Shown here: piece by piece, positions 26,823-36,026 of the stretch
Layout: every line of letters starts with the position of its first letter
Numbering within the stretch: the stretch's first letter is position 1
Origin: Methylobacterium tarhaniae
GTDB lineage: Bacteria; Pseudomonadota; Alphaproteobacteria; Rhizobiales; Beijerinckiaceae
NCBI RefSeq assembly: GCF_001043955.1
Contig: NZ_LABZ01000145.1
Span: 1-61,365 of the forward strand
DNA: 61,365 nt
Direction: 5' to 3'
The notes under the pieces: model-generated
Seen by the model: the letters and a program-made list of their open reading frames with translations, nothing else
Told to the model about the DNA's origin: nothing
The model's database searches: none
Position numbers and translations under genes: made by a program

Positions 26823-27863
26823 TCAGCCGCTCGTGCCGGCCTCCGCCACCTGGAGGGACGCCAGGAGATCGAGCTGGATGTCGCCCTTCTCGGCGGCCGT
26901 CGGGAGGGCGTGCTTGTAGTGGTAGCGGCGCACCTTCATGCGGCCGCTTCCGAGTTCCTCGATCGTGTAGTGGCGAAGTCCTCCCGACTTGACCATGTCG
27001 TCGAACGCTTGCCGGCAATCCTTGCGAAACTGCGAGCGTCGCGCGTTGGTGTCGTCGGCTCCGAACAGATCGTAGGAGATCAGCGACGCCAGCATCGTCT
27101 CGTCGATGTAGACATGCGTCGGGTTGGAATCGATGAACGGCCAGAAGCTCTTCGCGTATTCGCTCTTGAGCGCGAACTGCACCTCCGCATTGAGCGAGAC
27201 CATGGCACGGGTGCGGAAGGCAGTCATGACGGTCCGGCCCCAGCGGACCCTGACCTTGCTGTCGAGCCGCACGCCGTCCCATTCGACGCCGTCGATGACG
27301 CCCGTGATCTGGCCACGGCCGTGCGGCACCCGGCCCGCCGCGAGCCTGCGCATGACCTCATCGGGATCGCCGTCATAGATCGTCATCGTGATGCTGCGGA
27401 GTTCCTCCATGACGTGCACCATCGTCATGACGTTGTTGACGTGCTGCGTCTTGCCCATCGTCAGCAGCAGATCGCGCCAGGACACGACGCTCTCGATGAC
27501 GTCGATATGCGTGGATACGCCGTCGAGCGTGCCGTTGCCGGGAGCGAGGGGGTTGCGAACCCGGCTGTTGGCGAGCTTACTCTTGAGCCGGAAGAGCGCG
27601 TAGATCATGTCGCGGTGGACGGAGCCGAGCTCGCCGCCCTTCACGAGCACGACGGAGTGCCCGGGAACATGAAAGACGCGCTCGATATTCGCGTTCACGG
27701 TGCCATAGCGCCGCGGCGCGAAAGCCGAGGTGCGCGTCAGCCGTGCCGGCACCGCGGAGGGATCCTTGCGACCACGCCGGTTGAGCCTCGTCCGCTTGTC
27801 GCGCGCGAGCCGCTTCTCTTCCGCCTCGGTCAGCTTCCGATCGTTGTCCAGCTGGTTTTGCAT
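26823..27863 (-). CDS. Plasmid-type replication initiator (winged-helix RepA-like)
   Basis: 346 residues from ATG 27863, preceded by GGAGG; an in-frame TTG at 27911 is less likely. A basic N-terminus (about 10-35) precedes two probable winged-helix domains. The first has HRDMIYALFRLKSK, a VSWRDLLLTMG helix and a wing with TMTIYDGD and GVIDGVEWDG. The second has FALKSEYAKSFWPFIDSNPTHVYIDE, FRKDCRQAFDDMVKSGGL and a wing ending MKVRRYHY. This is the layout of Rep_3/RepA-type initiators that bind iterons. It reads away from an iteron/DnaA-box region that begins 55 bases upstream; the nearest iteron (27918-27938) may allow autorepression. Family assignment is by pattern, not search. Confidence 0.72.
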   Translation of the reverse strand: MQNQLDNDRKLTEAEEKRLARDKRTRLNRRGRKDPSAVPARLTRTSAFAPRRYGTVNANIERVFHVPGHSVVLVKGGELGSVHRDMIYALFRLKSKLANSRVRNPLAPGNGTLDGVSTHIDVIESVVSWRDLLLTMGKTQHVNNVMTMVHVMEELRSITMTIYDGDPDEVMRRLAAGRVPHGRGQITGVIDGVEWDGVRLDSKVRVRWGRTVMTAFRTRAMVSLNAEVQFALKSEYAKSFWPFIDSNPTHVYIDETMLASLISYDLFGADDTNARRSQFRKDCRQAFDDMVKSGGLRHYTIEELGSGRMKVRRYHYKHALPTAAEKGDIQLDLLASLQVAEAGTSG

Positions 27864-27983
27864 GGCCCCTCCGGCGCCGACAGAGAACACCGAGTCACGA
27901 ACAGAATTCAAGCGGCAGGAATCGCAGCCCCATGAAATGTGGCGAGTCGAGCCTGTTCAAAACCTGTGTGCGGCCTGTGGAGT

Positions 27984-27992
27984 TGTGGATAA
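27984..27992 (-). promoter_or_regulatory. DnaA box (inverted)
   Basis: TGTGGATAA, the exact complement of the consensus TTATCCACA, 14 bases before the tandem iterons. Confidence 0.75.
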
Positions 27993-28006
27993 TCTCCAGA
28001 CTAGCG

Positions 28007-28090
28007 GGAATCGCGGCCCCGGAATCCGGAACCGCAACCCCAGGACCGGGAACCGCAGCCCCGCGAACCGGAATGGCGGCCCCGCGAACG
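28007..28090 (+). repeat. Four tandem 21-bp iterons
   Basis: Four head-to-tail units start at 28007, 28028, 28049 and 28070. The shared core is GGAAyNGCrrCCCCnnGaAC-like (y=C/T, r=A/G), with GGAA at the start and CCCC at positions 11-14 fixed in all four. The 21-bp period equals two helical turns, so bound initiators would lie on one DNA face. Confidence 0.85.
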
Positions 28091-28168
28091 GCTTGCAAGT
28101 TATTGGAATCATTAGGGTGACTCCGTAGACTGTTAAATCGACAAAGAATCGACGAATAGTCGACAGGC

Positions 28169-28177
28169 TTATCCACA
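28169..28177 (+). promoter_or_regulatory. DnaA box (direct)
   Basis: Perfect TTATCCACA on the far side of the iterons, between the arms of CGACAGG (28161-28167) and CCTGTCG (28182-28188). Confidence 0.75.
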
Positions 28178-28284
28178 GCCACCTGTCGAAGGCCGCGCTC
28201 CATGACAGGCGGCACTTGGGCTGCCGAAGGGTGGCGGATCCGTGGATTTCGAGGAAAACCGCTTTTCACACAAAGGCTAAGACC

Positions 28285-29649
28285 GGAATCAAAGCCCCAC
28301 GCACCCGAAGTCGGAGTGGCGACGGCCTCGCATATCGGGGGCGCTTCAAGCTGAAAAGACGCGGTCTGTCAGATCGTTGGCCGGGAAACGCAGCCCCACG
28401 ACCAGTTCGGCAAGCCGGTGGCGCACCGATCCCGCTGAGACGAGGCGGTCTTCTTGATGACTCAATCGGTTAGGACCACGACGCGTGGACAGGCATCTCG
28501 GGAGCGACACGGCATCGAGCCGCGATTGGCGGAACGGCAGCCCCACGAACGGCGCGTGACCCCACACTTCCCCGGTGGATGGATCCGCCGCACAGGAACC
28601 GGGACAAGTCCGATCGGTTGCTGGACTCGCTGACGGGAATCGGAAATTCAAGATTCGGCGGGGAGGCAGGGCGGAACGAGAAGACGGGAATTGCTCCCCC
28701 ACGAAGGGATCGCGGACCGATGGAGACGTGGTCTTCCCGCCGCATCGGGGGATTGGGGGTCGTCCCTGCGAGGAAAGCCCAGGGCTGGCGGCGTCCACGA
28801 GCGAGGCGCGGCCGGACCGAAGGTCCGTCGGATCATCCGATCTCGCGGTGACGGCGTAAGTCATTGATGATGCTGGTGGCGCGCGGGAGCAGCAGCCCCA
28901 CGATCATCGCAGGAGGCGATGGCAAGGATCCGGCTGCGCCGGACGCGAACCGAGACGGCCCCGCGGCTCCCCGAGCGGCGATCTGAGGCAGCGTGGTGCA
29001 TCGGGAATGACAGCCCCACCACCCGCGAGCAACGTCGTGGCCACCATGCCGATCGGTGCACGGAATGGTCTCGCGAGAGATGACGCCGGACCCGAGCCGA
29101 TAGTCGTAAAGCATTGTCAGGTCATGATTTTGTTCGGAACGACAGCCCCACGAACCGCCCCTCCCGACTGTGAGCGCACCGCATGGCAGCTTTCGGATGC
29201 GGCACAGCCGGCACCCTGCCAGGCGCGACCGCCGTTCTTGTCCGCCGAGAGGGGGCTGGCACATTCGGAAGCGTGCGACCGGCCCGCGGGCGGGAATGAT
29301 GGCCCCACAACCTGCCACCCGGACCGGCTCTCGGGATAAGCCGTTGCTATCATTGACATTATCTGGGAGCGGGAGCCCCACGAATGCTCCTGGACGCTGG
29401 CGCGTCCGCTACCGGGCATGACGCAGACCGTCCGCTCACGTTGCTCAGGCGAGGAGATCGGAAATGCCCCCCACAGACGGAGAGAGCGGGAATGGCAGCC
29501 CCAGGAATAGCGGCCCCATGAACCCACGCCTATGAACCCTTGCCCCGCCTCCGCGCGTCCGGCAGCGCGAGCGTCGGACGGCCCTTTTTCCGGAAGCGAA
29601 TCCATTGGCAGCCGATTCCGGGAGGGGCGGAATAGCAGCCCCACGAAGG
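28285..29649 (+). repeat. Dispersed array of twelve more iteron copies, all same orientation
   Basis: Copies of the iteron (best consensus GGAATnGCAGCCCCACGAA) begin at 28285, 28384, 28531, 28687, 28886, 29004, 29136, 29293, 29366, 29489, 29504 and 29629; a degenerate one is near 29460. All read on the plus strand. Spacing is irregular (73-199 bases; one pair overlaps by six bases at 29504). The CCCC core is kept in every copy and most also keep CACGA. The sequence between copies is unique and carries no convincing gene; small open frames there cross several repeats and are not coding. The array resembles a titration or handcuffing locus for the initiator. Confidence 0.82.
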
Positions 29650-29855
29650 ACCGTCGGCGCCGCCTTGCCGACGCGGTCAGACGCGCGCTGGGGCCCGCTC
29701 CCGGACGCCCGCGCATAGGGGCCTCTGCCCTGCCGCCGATCGCCGGACGCGACACGGCGCCCGCTATATTATTAGTGAATGGATAGTAATATTTATGAAT
29801 TGGAACCTGTTTCGAACTGGTTCCATCGAACAGCCGGCTCGAACGATCTCACCGT
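29650..29855. other. Right edge of the repeat array, AT-rich patch and small hairpin
   Basis: After the last iteron the sequence is ordinary until an AT-rich patch at 29763-29805. A GGAACC/GGTTCC hairpin follows (about 29802-29824) and may end transcription of corA, which stops at 29856. No gene is seen. Confidence 0.45.
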
Positions 29856-30854
29856 TCAGAACCACCCCTTCAGCTTGAAGTAGACCGCCGGCGCGAGCGC
29901 ACTTGCGGCGATCACCGCGAGCCCGAACGGATAGCCGAATGTCCAATCCAGCTCCGGCATGTGCTTGAAGTTCATGCCGTAGACCGAGGCCATCAGGGTC
30001 GGCGGGATGCCGATGACCGAGACCACGGTCAGCACCCGGAAGGTGTTGTTCTGCTCCATGTTGATGAGGCCCAGGGTGGCGTCGAGCAGGAACTGGACGG
30101 TCTCGGACAGGCGCGTCTCGAACTCGTCGAGGGAGGCGACGTCAAGGCGCAGGCTCTCGAAGCGGGCCTTCTCCTCGGGCTTCAGCCAGGCTTCGGCCTC
30201 GCCGGCGACGTAAGGGAGGATGCGGCCGAGGCCGAGCAGCGAGGCGCGCAGCTTCGCCAGCGCCTTGCCGCGCCGGCCGATGGCGCGCAGGAGGCGCCGC
30301 AGGGCGAGGTCGCGCCGTTTCGGCGCCGCCCCCTCGCGCCGTCCGTTGCCGTTGGCGCTGGTGTCGAAGGTGAAGATCCGGGTCGAGAGCGAATCGAGCT
30401 CGTCGCTCATCGTCTCAAGGGTATCGGCCATGCGGTCGATCAGTTCCTCGTTGAGCGCCAGGAACGTCTCGACGCTGGAGGCCGGCCCGTCCCGCTCGGC
30501 CTGACGCGCCTTCACGGTGTCGAAGGCGGCGAGCGGCTGGAATCGGACGGTGAGAAGCCGCTCCGGCGTCAGCACGAAGCCGAGGGGGCGCAAGGTGAGG
30601 TCGTCGTCGCGGAACGAGACCATCGGGGTGCTGAGATAGAACGCGTCCTTGCGCCGGTTGAGCCGGCGCGAGTTCTGCACCTCGCTGAGGGCCGCCCGGG
30701 ACGGGACCCGGAGCCCGGTCGCGGCCTCCGCCAGCGCGGTCTCGGCCTCGCTCGGATTCTCGAGATCGAGCCAGGTGCCGTGGCTCGGCAGGGGTTGGGC
30801 CGTGCAGGCGTGCCCCTCGGCGACCACACCCTCGGCACCGTGCAGGGTCATCAT
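29856..30854 (-). CDS. CorA-family divalent cation transporter
   Basis: 332 residues. A long cytoplasmic alpha/beta and helical domain (1-270) precedes two C-terminal membrane segments. The first ends in the diagnostic YGMNF motif (GMN selectivity signature) and the second covers the last 25 residues before KLKGWF. It should carry Mg2+, or Zn2+ if it belongs to the ZntB-like branch. Two adjacent ATGs (30854, 30851) make the start slightly uncertain. It diverges from groES, and its promoter lies within 30855-30949. No Mg2+ riboswitch was recognised upstream. Confidence 0.88.
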   Translation of the reverse strand: MMTLHGAEGVVAEGHACTAQPLPSHGTWLDLENPSEAETALAEAATGLRVPSRAALSEVQNSRRLNRRKDAFYLSTPMVSFRDDDLTLRPLGFVLTPERLLTVRFQPLAAFDTVKARQAERDGPASSVETFLALNEELIDRMADTLETMSDELDSLSTRIFTFDTSANGNGRREGAAPKRRDLALRRLLRAIGRRGKALAKLRASLLGLGRILPYVAGEAEAWLKPEEKARFESLRLDVASLDEFETRLSETVQFLLDATLGLINMEQNNTFRVLTVVSVIGIPPTLMASVYGMNFKHMPELDWTFGYPFGLAVIAASALAPAVYFKLKGWF

Positions 30855-30949
30855 GGCAGGGTCACCATGGCAGCGTGTTCATGACCGGATGGGCTCCTGC
30901 GCGACGGGGACCCCGTCCGATTGTGCCGCGTACGCCACAGGCCAGCGCC

Positions 30950-30977
30950 TTGACTCGGTCGCGCGGCCCGATTATCT
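30950..30977 (+). promoter_or_regulatory. groESL promoter
   Basis: TTGACT (30950) and TTATCT (30972) with a 16-base spacer fit a sigma-70-type promoter. The same stretch, CTTGAC then CCCGATTA, also resembles alphaproteobacterial RpoH (heat-shock sigma) promoters. The expected start site is just before the CIRCE element. Confidence 0.55.
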
Positions 30978-30988
30978 CCACGCCTGCC

Positions 30989-31015
30989 TTAGCACTCACC
31001 TCACGAGAGTGCTAA
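30989..31015 (+). promoter_or_regulatory. CIRCE operator (HrcA binding site)
   Basis: Perfect consensus TTAGCACTC, nine bases, GAGTGCTAA. It overlaps the likely transcription start of groESL and indicates HrcA repression released by heat shock. Confidence 0.97.
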
Positions 31016-31087
31016 TGCCCGGGTTGGGCCGGTGGCTTCGGCGCCAGCACCAACCGCAATGCGTTCTGCGAAGCAAGAGGGCAGCAC

Positions 31088-31375
31088 ATGCAATTCCGTC
31101 CGCTGCACGACCGTGTCGTCGTCCGTCGCATCGAGAGCGAGGAGAAGACCAAGGGCGGCATCATCATCCCGGACACCGCCAAGGAGAAGCCGCAAGAGGG
31201 CGAGATCGTCGCCGTCGGCCCCGGCGCCCGCGACGAGTCCGGCAAGCTGAACCCCCTCGACGTCAAGGCCGGCGACCGCGTCCTGTTCGGCAAGTGGTCC
31301 GGCACCGAGGTCAAGATCGACGGCAAGGACCTCCTCATCATGAAGGAGTCCGACATCATGGGCGTGCTGGCGTAA
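31088..31375 (+). CDS. groES: Co-chaperonin GroES
   Basis: 95 residues, full length. It begins MQFRPLHDRVVVRRI and contains the mobile loop around EEKTKGGIIIPDTAKEKPQEG and the conserved GDRVLFGKWSGTEVKIDG and LLIMKESDIMGVL end. It caps the GroEL ring during ATP-driven folding. It is first in the groES-groEL operon, behind a CIRCE operator, with 104 bases to groEL. An AGAGGGCAGCAC stretch before the ATG supplies the ribosome site. Confidence 0.98.
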   Translation: MQFRPLHDRVVVRRIESEEKTKGGIIIPDTAKEKPQEGEIVAVGPGARDESGKLNPLDVKAGDRVLFGKWSGTEVKIDGKDLLIMKESDIMGVLA

Positions 31376-31479
31376 TCGCCACCCCCTGATCGCCCTGCAA
31401 GCCTGACGGCGGCGCCCCGACCGGGAGCTGACGCCGGACGGCTTTCCCCTGCAACACCGATCTGAAGTGAGGATTCACC

Positions 31480-33120
<1,641 letters not shown>

Positions 33121-33150
33121 GTCCGAGCTATCCAGTCCTGAGAAGACGGA

Positions 33151-33184
33151 AGGGGGTCGCCGCGAGGCGGCCCCTTTCCTTTTG
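33151..33184 (+). terminator. Rho-independent terminator of groESL
   Basis: A stem of about nine pairs (GGGGTCGCC / GGCGGCCCC, one G-T pair) with a GCGA loop, followed by TTTCCTTTT. Confidence 0.85.
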
Positions 33185-33233
33185 CGCTCCACCGACGAGA
33201 CCGGCTTGCCGGTTTGGCAAGCAAGCGTACAAT

Positions 33234-33250
33234 ATGACTATTGTAGTCAT
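33234..33250 (+). promoter_or_regulatory. Operator palindrome of the toxin-antitoxin genes
   Basis: A perfect palindrome ATGACTA-TTG-TAGTCAT, with a nested ACAAT/ATTGT pair, ends 11 bases before the antitoxin ATG. Such a site is expected for self-repression by the toxin-antitoxin complex. Confidence 0.65.
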
Positions 33251-33261
33251 GGGAGAGCGTC

Positions 33262-33504
33262 ATGCGCGAGATCCAGCTTCGGGACGCCAAGGCGGCCCTG
33301 TCGGCCGTCGTCGACGATGCCGTTCGTGGAGAGCCAAGCGTCATCACGCGCCACGGCAGACCTGAAGCCGTCGTGCTGTCGTTCGCTGAATGGCAGCGAC
33401 TCTCGACTGTGCCGAACTTCGGCAGGCTCCTCGCATCATCGGGACTGCGCGACGGCGATCTGCCCGAGAGAGACCGGACACCTCTCCGTGACATCGACTT
33501 CTGA
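33262..33504 (+). CDS. Phd/YefM-type antitoxin
   Basis: 80 residues. The N-terminal MREIQLRDAKAALSAVVDDAVRGEPSVITRHGRPEAVVLSF pattern is the Phd/YefM DNA-binding fold; the C-terminus (LPERDRTPLRDIDF) is the short toxin-neutralising tail. GGAG lies before ATG 33262. The stop overlaps the toxin start (TGATG), and a palindromic operator lies upstream, so the pair should be autoregulated. It sits right after the groEL terminator. Confidence 0.9.
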   Translation: MREIQLRDAKAALSAVVDDAVRGEPSVITRHGRPEAVVLSFAEWQRLSTVPNFGRLLASSGLRDGDLPERDRTPLRDIDF

Positions 33505-33965
33505 TGTATCTCCTCGACACCAACATCCTGTCGGAAGGAGCGCCGACGAAAGAGCAGGGTCTTGGGTTTGGTGATTTCGCCGACTGGCTGGAAGCTGCCG
33601 CGGATCACCTCTGGTTGTCGGTCGTGACGATTGCCGAGATCGCGGCCGGAATCGAGCGCTCGGTGATCAGGGGCGAAGCGCGAAAGGCGGCACGGTTGCG
33701 CGCTTGGCTCGAGATCGTGGAACATCTCTACGGCCCCCGCATCCTGCCGCTCGGTCGCGACGCGGCACGCCTGTCGGGAATCCTGTCGGCACGTGCTCGG
33801 ATGGCGGGAGCTTCACCAGGTCTTGCCGATGCCGCGATCGCTGCGACGGCCGAACTGCACGGGTTGCGCGTGCTGACCCGCAACGCGAAGGACTTCGCGC
33901 CGATGGGTGTTCCCTTCATCAATCCCTACGAGTCGGGCCTGCCGCCGGTTCCCAACGGGCCATGA
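33504..33965 (+). CDS. VapC-type PIN-domain toxin
   Basis: 153 residues. PIN acidic residues are present: D5 in YLLDTNIL, the Glu in VVTIAEIAAGIER (about 46) and the Asp in GLADAAIAATAE (about 113), followed by VLTRNAKDF. It is therefore predicted to be an intact Mg2+-dependent RNase, usually tRNA-directed in this family. It is translationally coupled to the antitoxin by a one-base overlap. The C-terminal NPYESGLPP ending is common among VapC proteins paired with Phd-type antitoxins. Cellular target unknown. Confidence 0.9.
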   Translation: MYLLDTNILSEGAPTKEQGLGFGDFADWLEAAADHLWLSVVTIAEIAAGIERSVIRGEARKAARLRAWLEIVEHLYGPRILPLGRDAARLSGILSARARMAGASPGLADAAIAATAELHGLRVLTRNAKDFAPMGVPFINPYESGLPPVPNGP

Positions 33966-34087
33966 GCCAGTCCTCTTTGCGGCCGACATCGAGCCGAATG
34001 AACCGCCTGTCGATCTCCACGCCGGTCGCCTCGCGCGTCGTGATTGGGGCGTGACCCAACGGGATGGCGTGCCGGCGAGCCATGGCC

Positions 34088-34636
34088 TCACCCCAGCTCC
34101 AGCCTCCCCTGCCGCTCCCCGAGCGCCACACCCTCATGCGCCAGAAGCCACTGCTTGCGGTGGAGCCCGCCGCCATAGCCGGTGAGAGCCGCATTCGCCC
34201 CGATCACCCGGTGGCACGGCACCACGAGGCCGACCGGGTTGGCGCCGTTGGCGAGCCCCACCGCCCGCACCGCCTTGTCGCGGCCGAGGCTTCGCGCGAG
34301 GGCGCCGTAGCTCATCGTGGTGCCGGCCGGAATGTCGCGGAGCGCGGCCCAGACCCCGCGCTGGAAGGCGGTGCCGTTGGTCCGCACTGCGAGCCGGTCG
34401 ATCGCGCGGAGATCGCCAGCGAAATAGGCGTCGATCGGCCCCGCGAGCGCCGGCGGCACGGCGGCGTCCTGCAGGGTGAAGGCGGTGCCGTAATGCAGCC
34501 GCAGCAGGCGCCGCATCCGCTCCTCGTGGTCCGACCAGTCGAGGGCGCGCAAGGCACCGTCCTCCTCGAAGACCAGCAGCATCGTACCGATCGGCGTCGG
34601 CAGGGTTCCGAGGAGGAAGGGGGGCGGCGCGGGCAT
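34088..34636 (-). CDS. ogt: Methylated-DNA-protein-cysteine methyltransferase
   Basis: 182 residues from ATG 34636 (an in-frame GTG lies two codons earlier). The C-terminal active site VVPCHRVIG with the acceptor Cys is present, preceded by GTTMSYGALARSLG and RAVGLANGANP (DNA-binding helix-turn-helix and Asn hinge). It directly reverses O6-alkylguanine by one-time transfer to Cys. The N-terminal domain is short and lacks an AdaA-type regulator part, so it is Ogt-like rather than Ada. It stands alone, 62 bases after the hemH stop on the same strand. Confidence 0.93.
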   Translation of the reverse strand: MPAPPPFLLGTLPTPIGTMLLVFEEDGALRALDWSDHEERMRRLLRLHYGTAFTLQDAAVPPALAGPIDAYFAGDLRAIDRLAVRTNGTAFQRGVWAALRDIPAGTTMSYGALARSLGRDKAVRAVGLANGANPVGLVVPCHRVIGANAALTGYGGGLHRKQWLLAHEGVALGERQGRLELG

Positions 34637-34698
34637 GGCCACCCGAACTTAACGCGGGCGCGGGGCCGCCGCGACGGACGCGGCGGCCCGTCCACCGC

Positions 34699-35781
34699 TC
34701 AGTCGAGCCAGCCCTTCAGCTCGCGGGCGACGACGTGCTCGATCACCCGCATGCCCTCCGGGCCGTCGTTGAGGCAGGGCAGGTAGGCGAAGTGCTCGCC
34801 GCCGCCTTCCTCGAAATAGTGCCGGTTCTCGCCATCCAACTCCTCCAGGGTCTCGAGGCAATCGGCGGTGAAGCCCGGCGCCACGATGGCGAGGCGCTTC
34901 ACGCCCTGCGCCGCCAGCTCCTTCACGGTCTCGTCGGTATAGGGCTTCAGCCATTCCTCGTTGCCGAAGCGCGACTGGAAGGTCGTGCGCATCCGCTCCG
35001 GCGAGTAGCCGAGCGCCTCGCGGATCAGGCGGCCGGTCTTCACGCATTGGCAGTGATAGGGATCGCCCTTCATCAGGTACGATTTCGGCACGCCGTGGAA
35101 CGAGGTGAGGATGACCTCGGGCTCGAAGTCGAGGGCGGCGAGGTCGCGGCGGATCGCGCTCGCCACCGCCTCGATATAGACCGGGTCGTCGTGGTAGGGC
35201 GGCGAGACCCGCACGGTCGGCTGCCAGCGCATCTTCATCAGCGCCCGGAACGCCTGGTCGCAGGCGGTGGCCGAGGTCGCGGCGGCGTATTGCGGATAGA
35301 GCGGCACCAGCAGGATCCGGTCGCAGCCCTGGTCGAGGAGCGCCTGGATGCGCTTGTCGACCTCGGGCTTGCCGTAGCGCATGGCCCAGTCGACCACGAC
35401 ACGGTCCCCCATCGCCGCCTGGAGCTTCTCGGCCTGGCCGCGGGTGATGGTCTTGAGCGGGCCCTCGTCGCGCTCGTTGTTCCAGACCGAGGCGTAGTCG
35501 CGTCCCTTCGGGCCCGGGCGCTTGGTCAGGATCACCAGGTTGAGGAGCGGCCACCAGATGGCGCGCGGCACCTCGATCACCCGCCGGTCGGAGAGGAATT
35601 CCTTGAGGTAGCGGCGCATCGGCCAGTAGCTCGTGCCCTCGGGCGTGCCGAGATTCATCAGGAGCACGCCGATCCGGCCCCAGCGCACGGCCGGGTGACC
35701 GGCCGGCAGAGCGCCGGCGCCGGTCTGGCCCACGGGAGTGGCGCCGCGGGCGAGCGCGGCGTTCGGGGTCACCTCGTTCAT
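34699..35781 (-). CDS. hemH: Ferrochelatase
   Basis: 360 residues. It inserts Fe2+ into protoporphyrin IX, the last step of heme synthesis. Family landmarks are GVLLMNLGTPEG, LVPLYPQYAAATSA, the catalytic-His motif LTSFHGVPKSYLMKGDPYHCQC and a Glu-rich VAPGFTADCLETLEELD segment. The first 30 residues are a poorly conserved extension, so translation could begin slightly later. No other heme gene is adjacent. The enzyme is usually membrane-associated. Confidence 0.97.
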   Translation of the reverse strand: MNEVTPNAALARGATPVGQTGAGALPAGHPAVRWGRIGVLLMNLGTPEGTSYWPMRRYLKEFLSDRRVIEVPRAIWWPLLNLVILTKRPGPKGRDYASVWNNERDEGPLKTITRGQAEKLQAAMGDRVVVDWAMRYGKPEVDKRIQALLDQGCDRILLVPLYPQYAAATSATACDQAFRALMKMRWQPTVRVSPPYHDDPVYIEAVASAIRRDLAALDFEPEVILTSFHGVPKSYLMKGDPYHCQCVKTGRLIREALGYSPERMRTTFQSRFGNEEWLKPYTDETVKELAAQGVKRLAIVAPGFTADCLETLEELDGENRHYFEEGGGEHFAYLPCLNDGPEGMRVIEHVVARELKGWLD

Positions 35782-36026
35782 GATCGTCCGGTCTGCTTGT
35801 CGGCCCGGAGGATGGCGCGCCCGGGCCCGTCTGTCTTCGCGTCGGGTGGCCGCCTACATAGCGCAAAGGCCGCCCGAACCAACGTGTCGTGACGCAGCAC
35901 CGCGGCGCGCCGCGACGGCCCCCGGTCCGAAGGGCCTTCGGCTGCGATTCAGACATTCAACGGTCAAGGTGACCGTGAGACAATGGTGTCTCACCCTGGG
36001 CGTTCTCGAGCCCGCCGGAGCCCCGC

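Larger units (their letters stand above)
27918..28188. other. Origin-like region: iterons, two DnaA boxes, AT-richer unwinding stretch
   Basis: In order: one iteron (27918-27938), a perfect inverted DnaA box (27984-27992), four abutting 21-bp iterons (28007-28090), an AT-richer stretch (28091-28160), three TCGAC repeats exactly 11 bases apart (28138, 28149, 28160), and a perfect direct DnaA box (28169-28177) inside an inverted repeat CGACAGG/CCTGTCG (28161-28188). This is the standard architecture of an iteron-regulated origin beside its initiator gene. Confidence 0.75.

Noticed and set aside
26302..27282. Minus-strand open frame across the protease end and initiator
   Set aside because: It overlaps two supported genes in other frames and is Arg/Pro-rich noise.
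28285..29649. A CRISPR array
   Set aside because: The repeats are 19-21 bases, spacing varies from 15 to 199 bases, and no cas gene is present; iteron copies explain the pattern better.
27730..29760. Several small open frames across the repeat array on both strands
   Set aside because: They contain the iterons in translation, lack ribosome sites and do not resemble proteins.
33919..34194. Short minus-strand frame after the toxin gene
   Set aside because: Part reads like protein (VEIDRRFIRLDVGRK), but it overlaps the toxin end and ogt and has no start signal.
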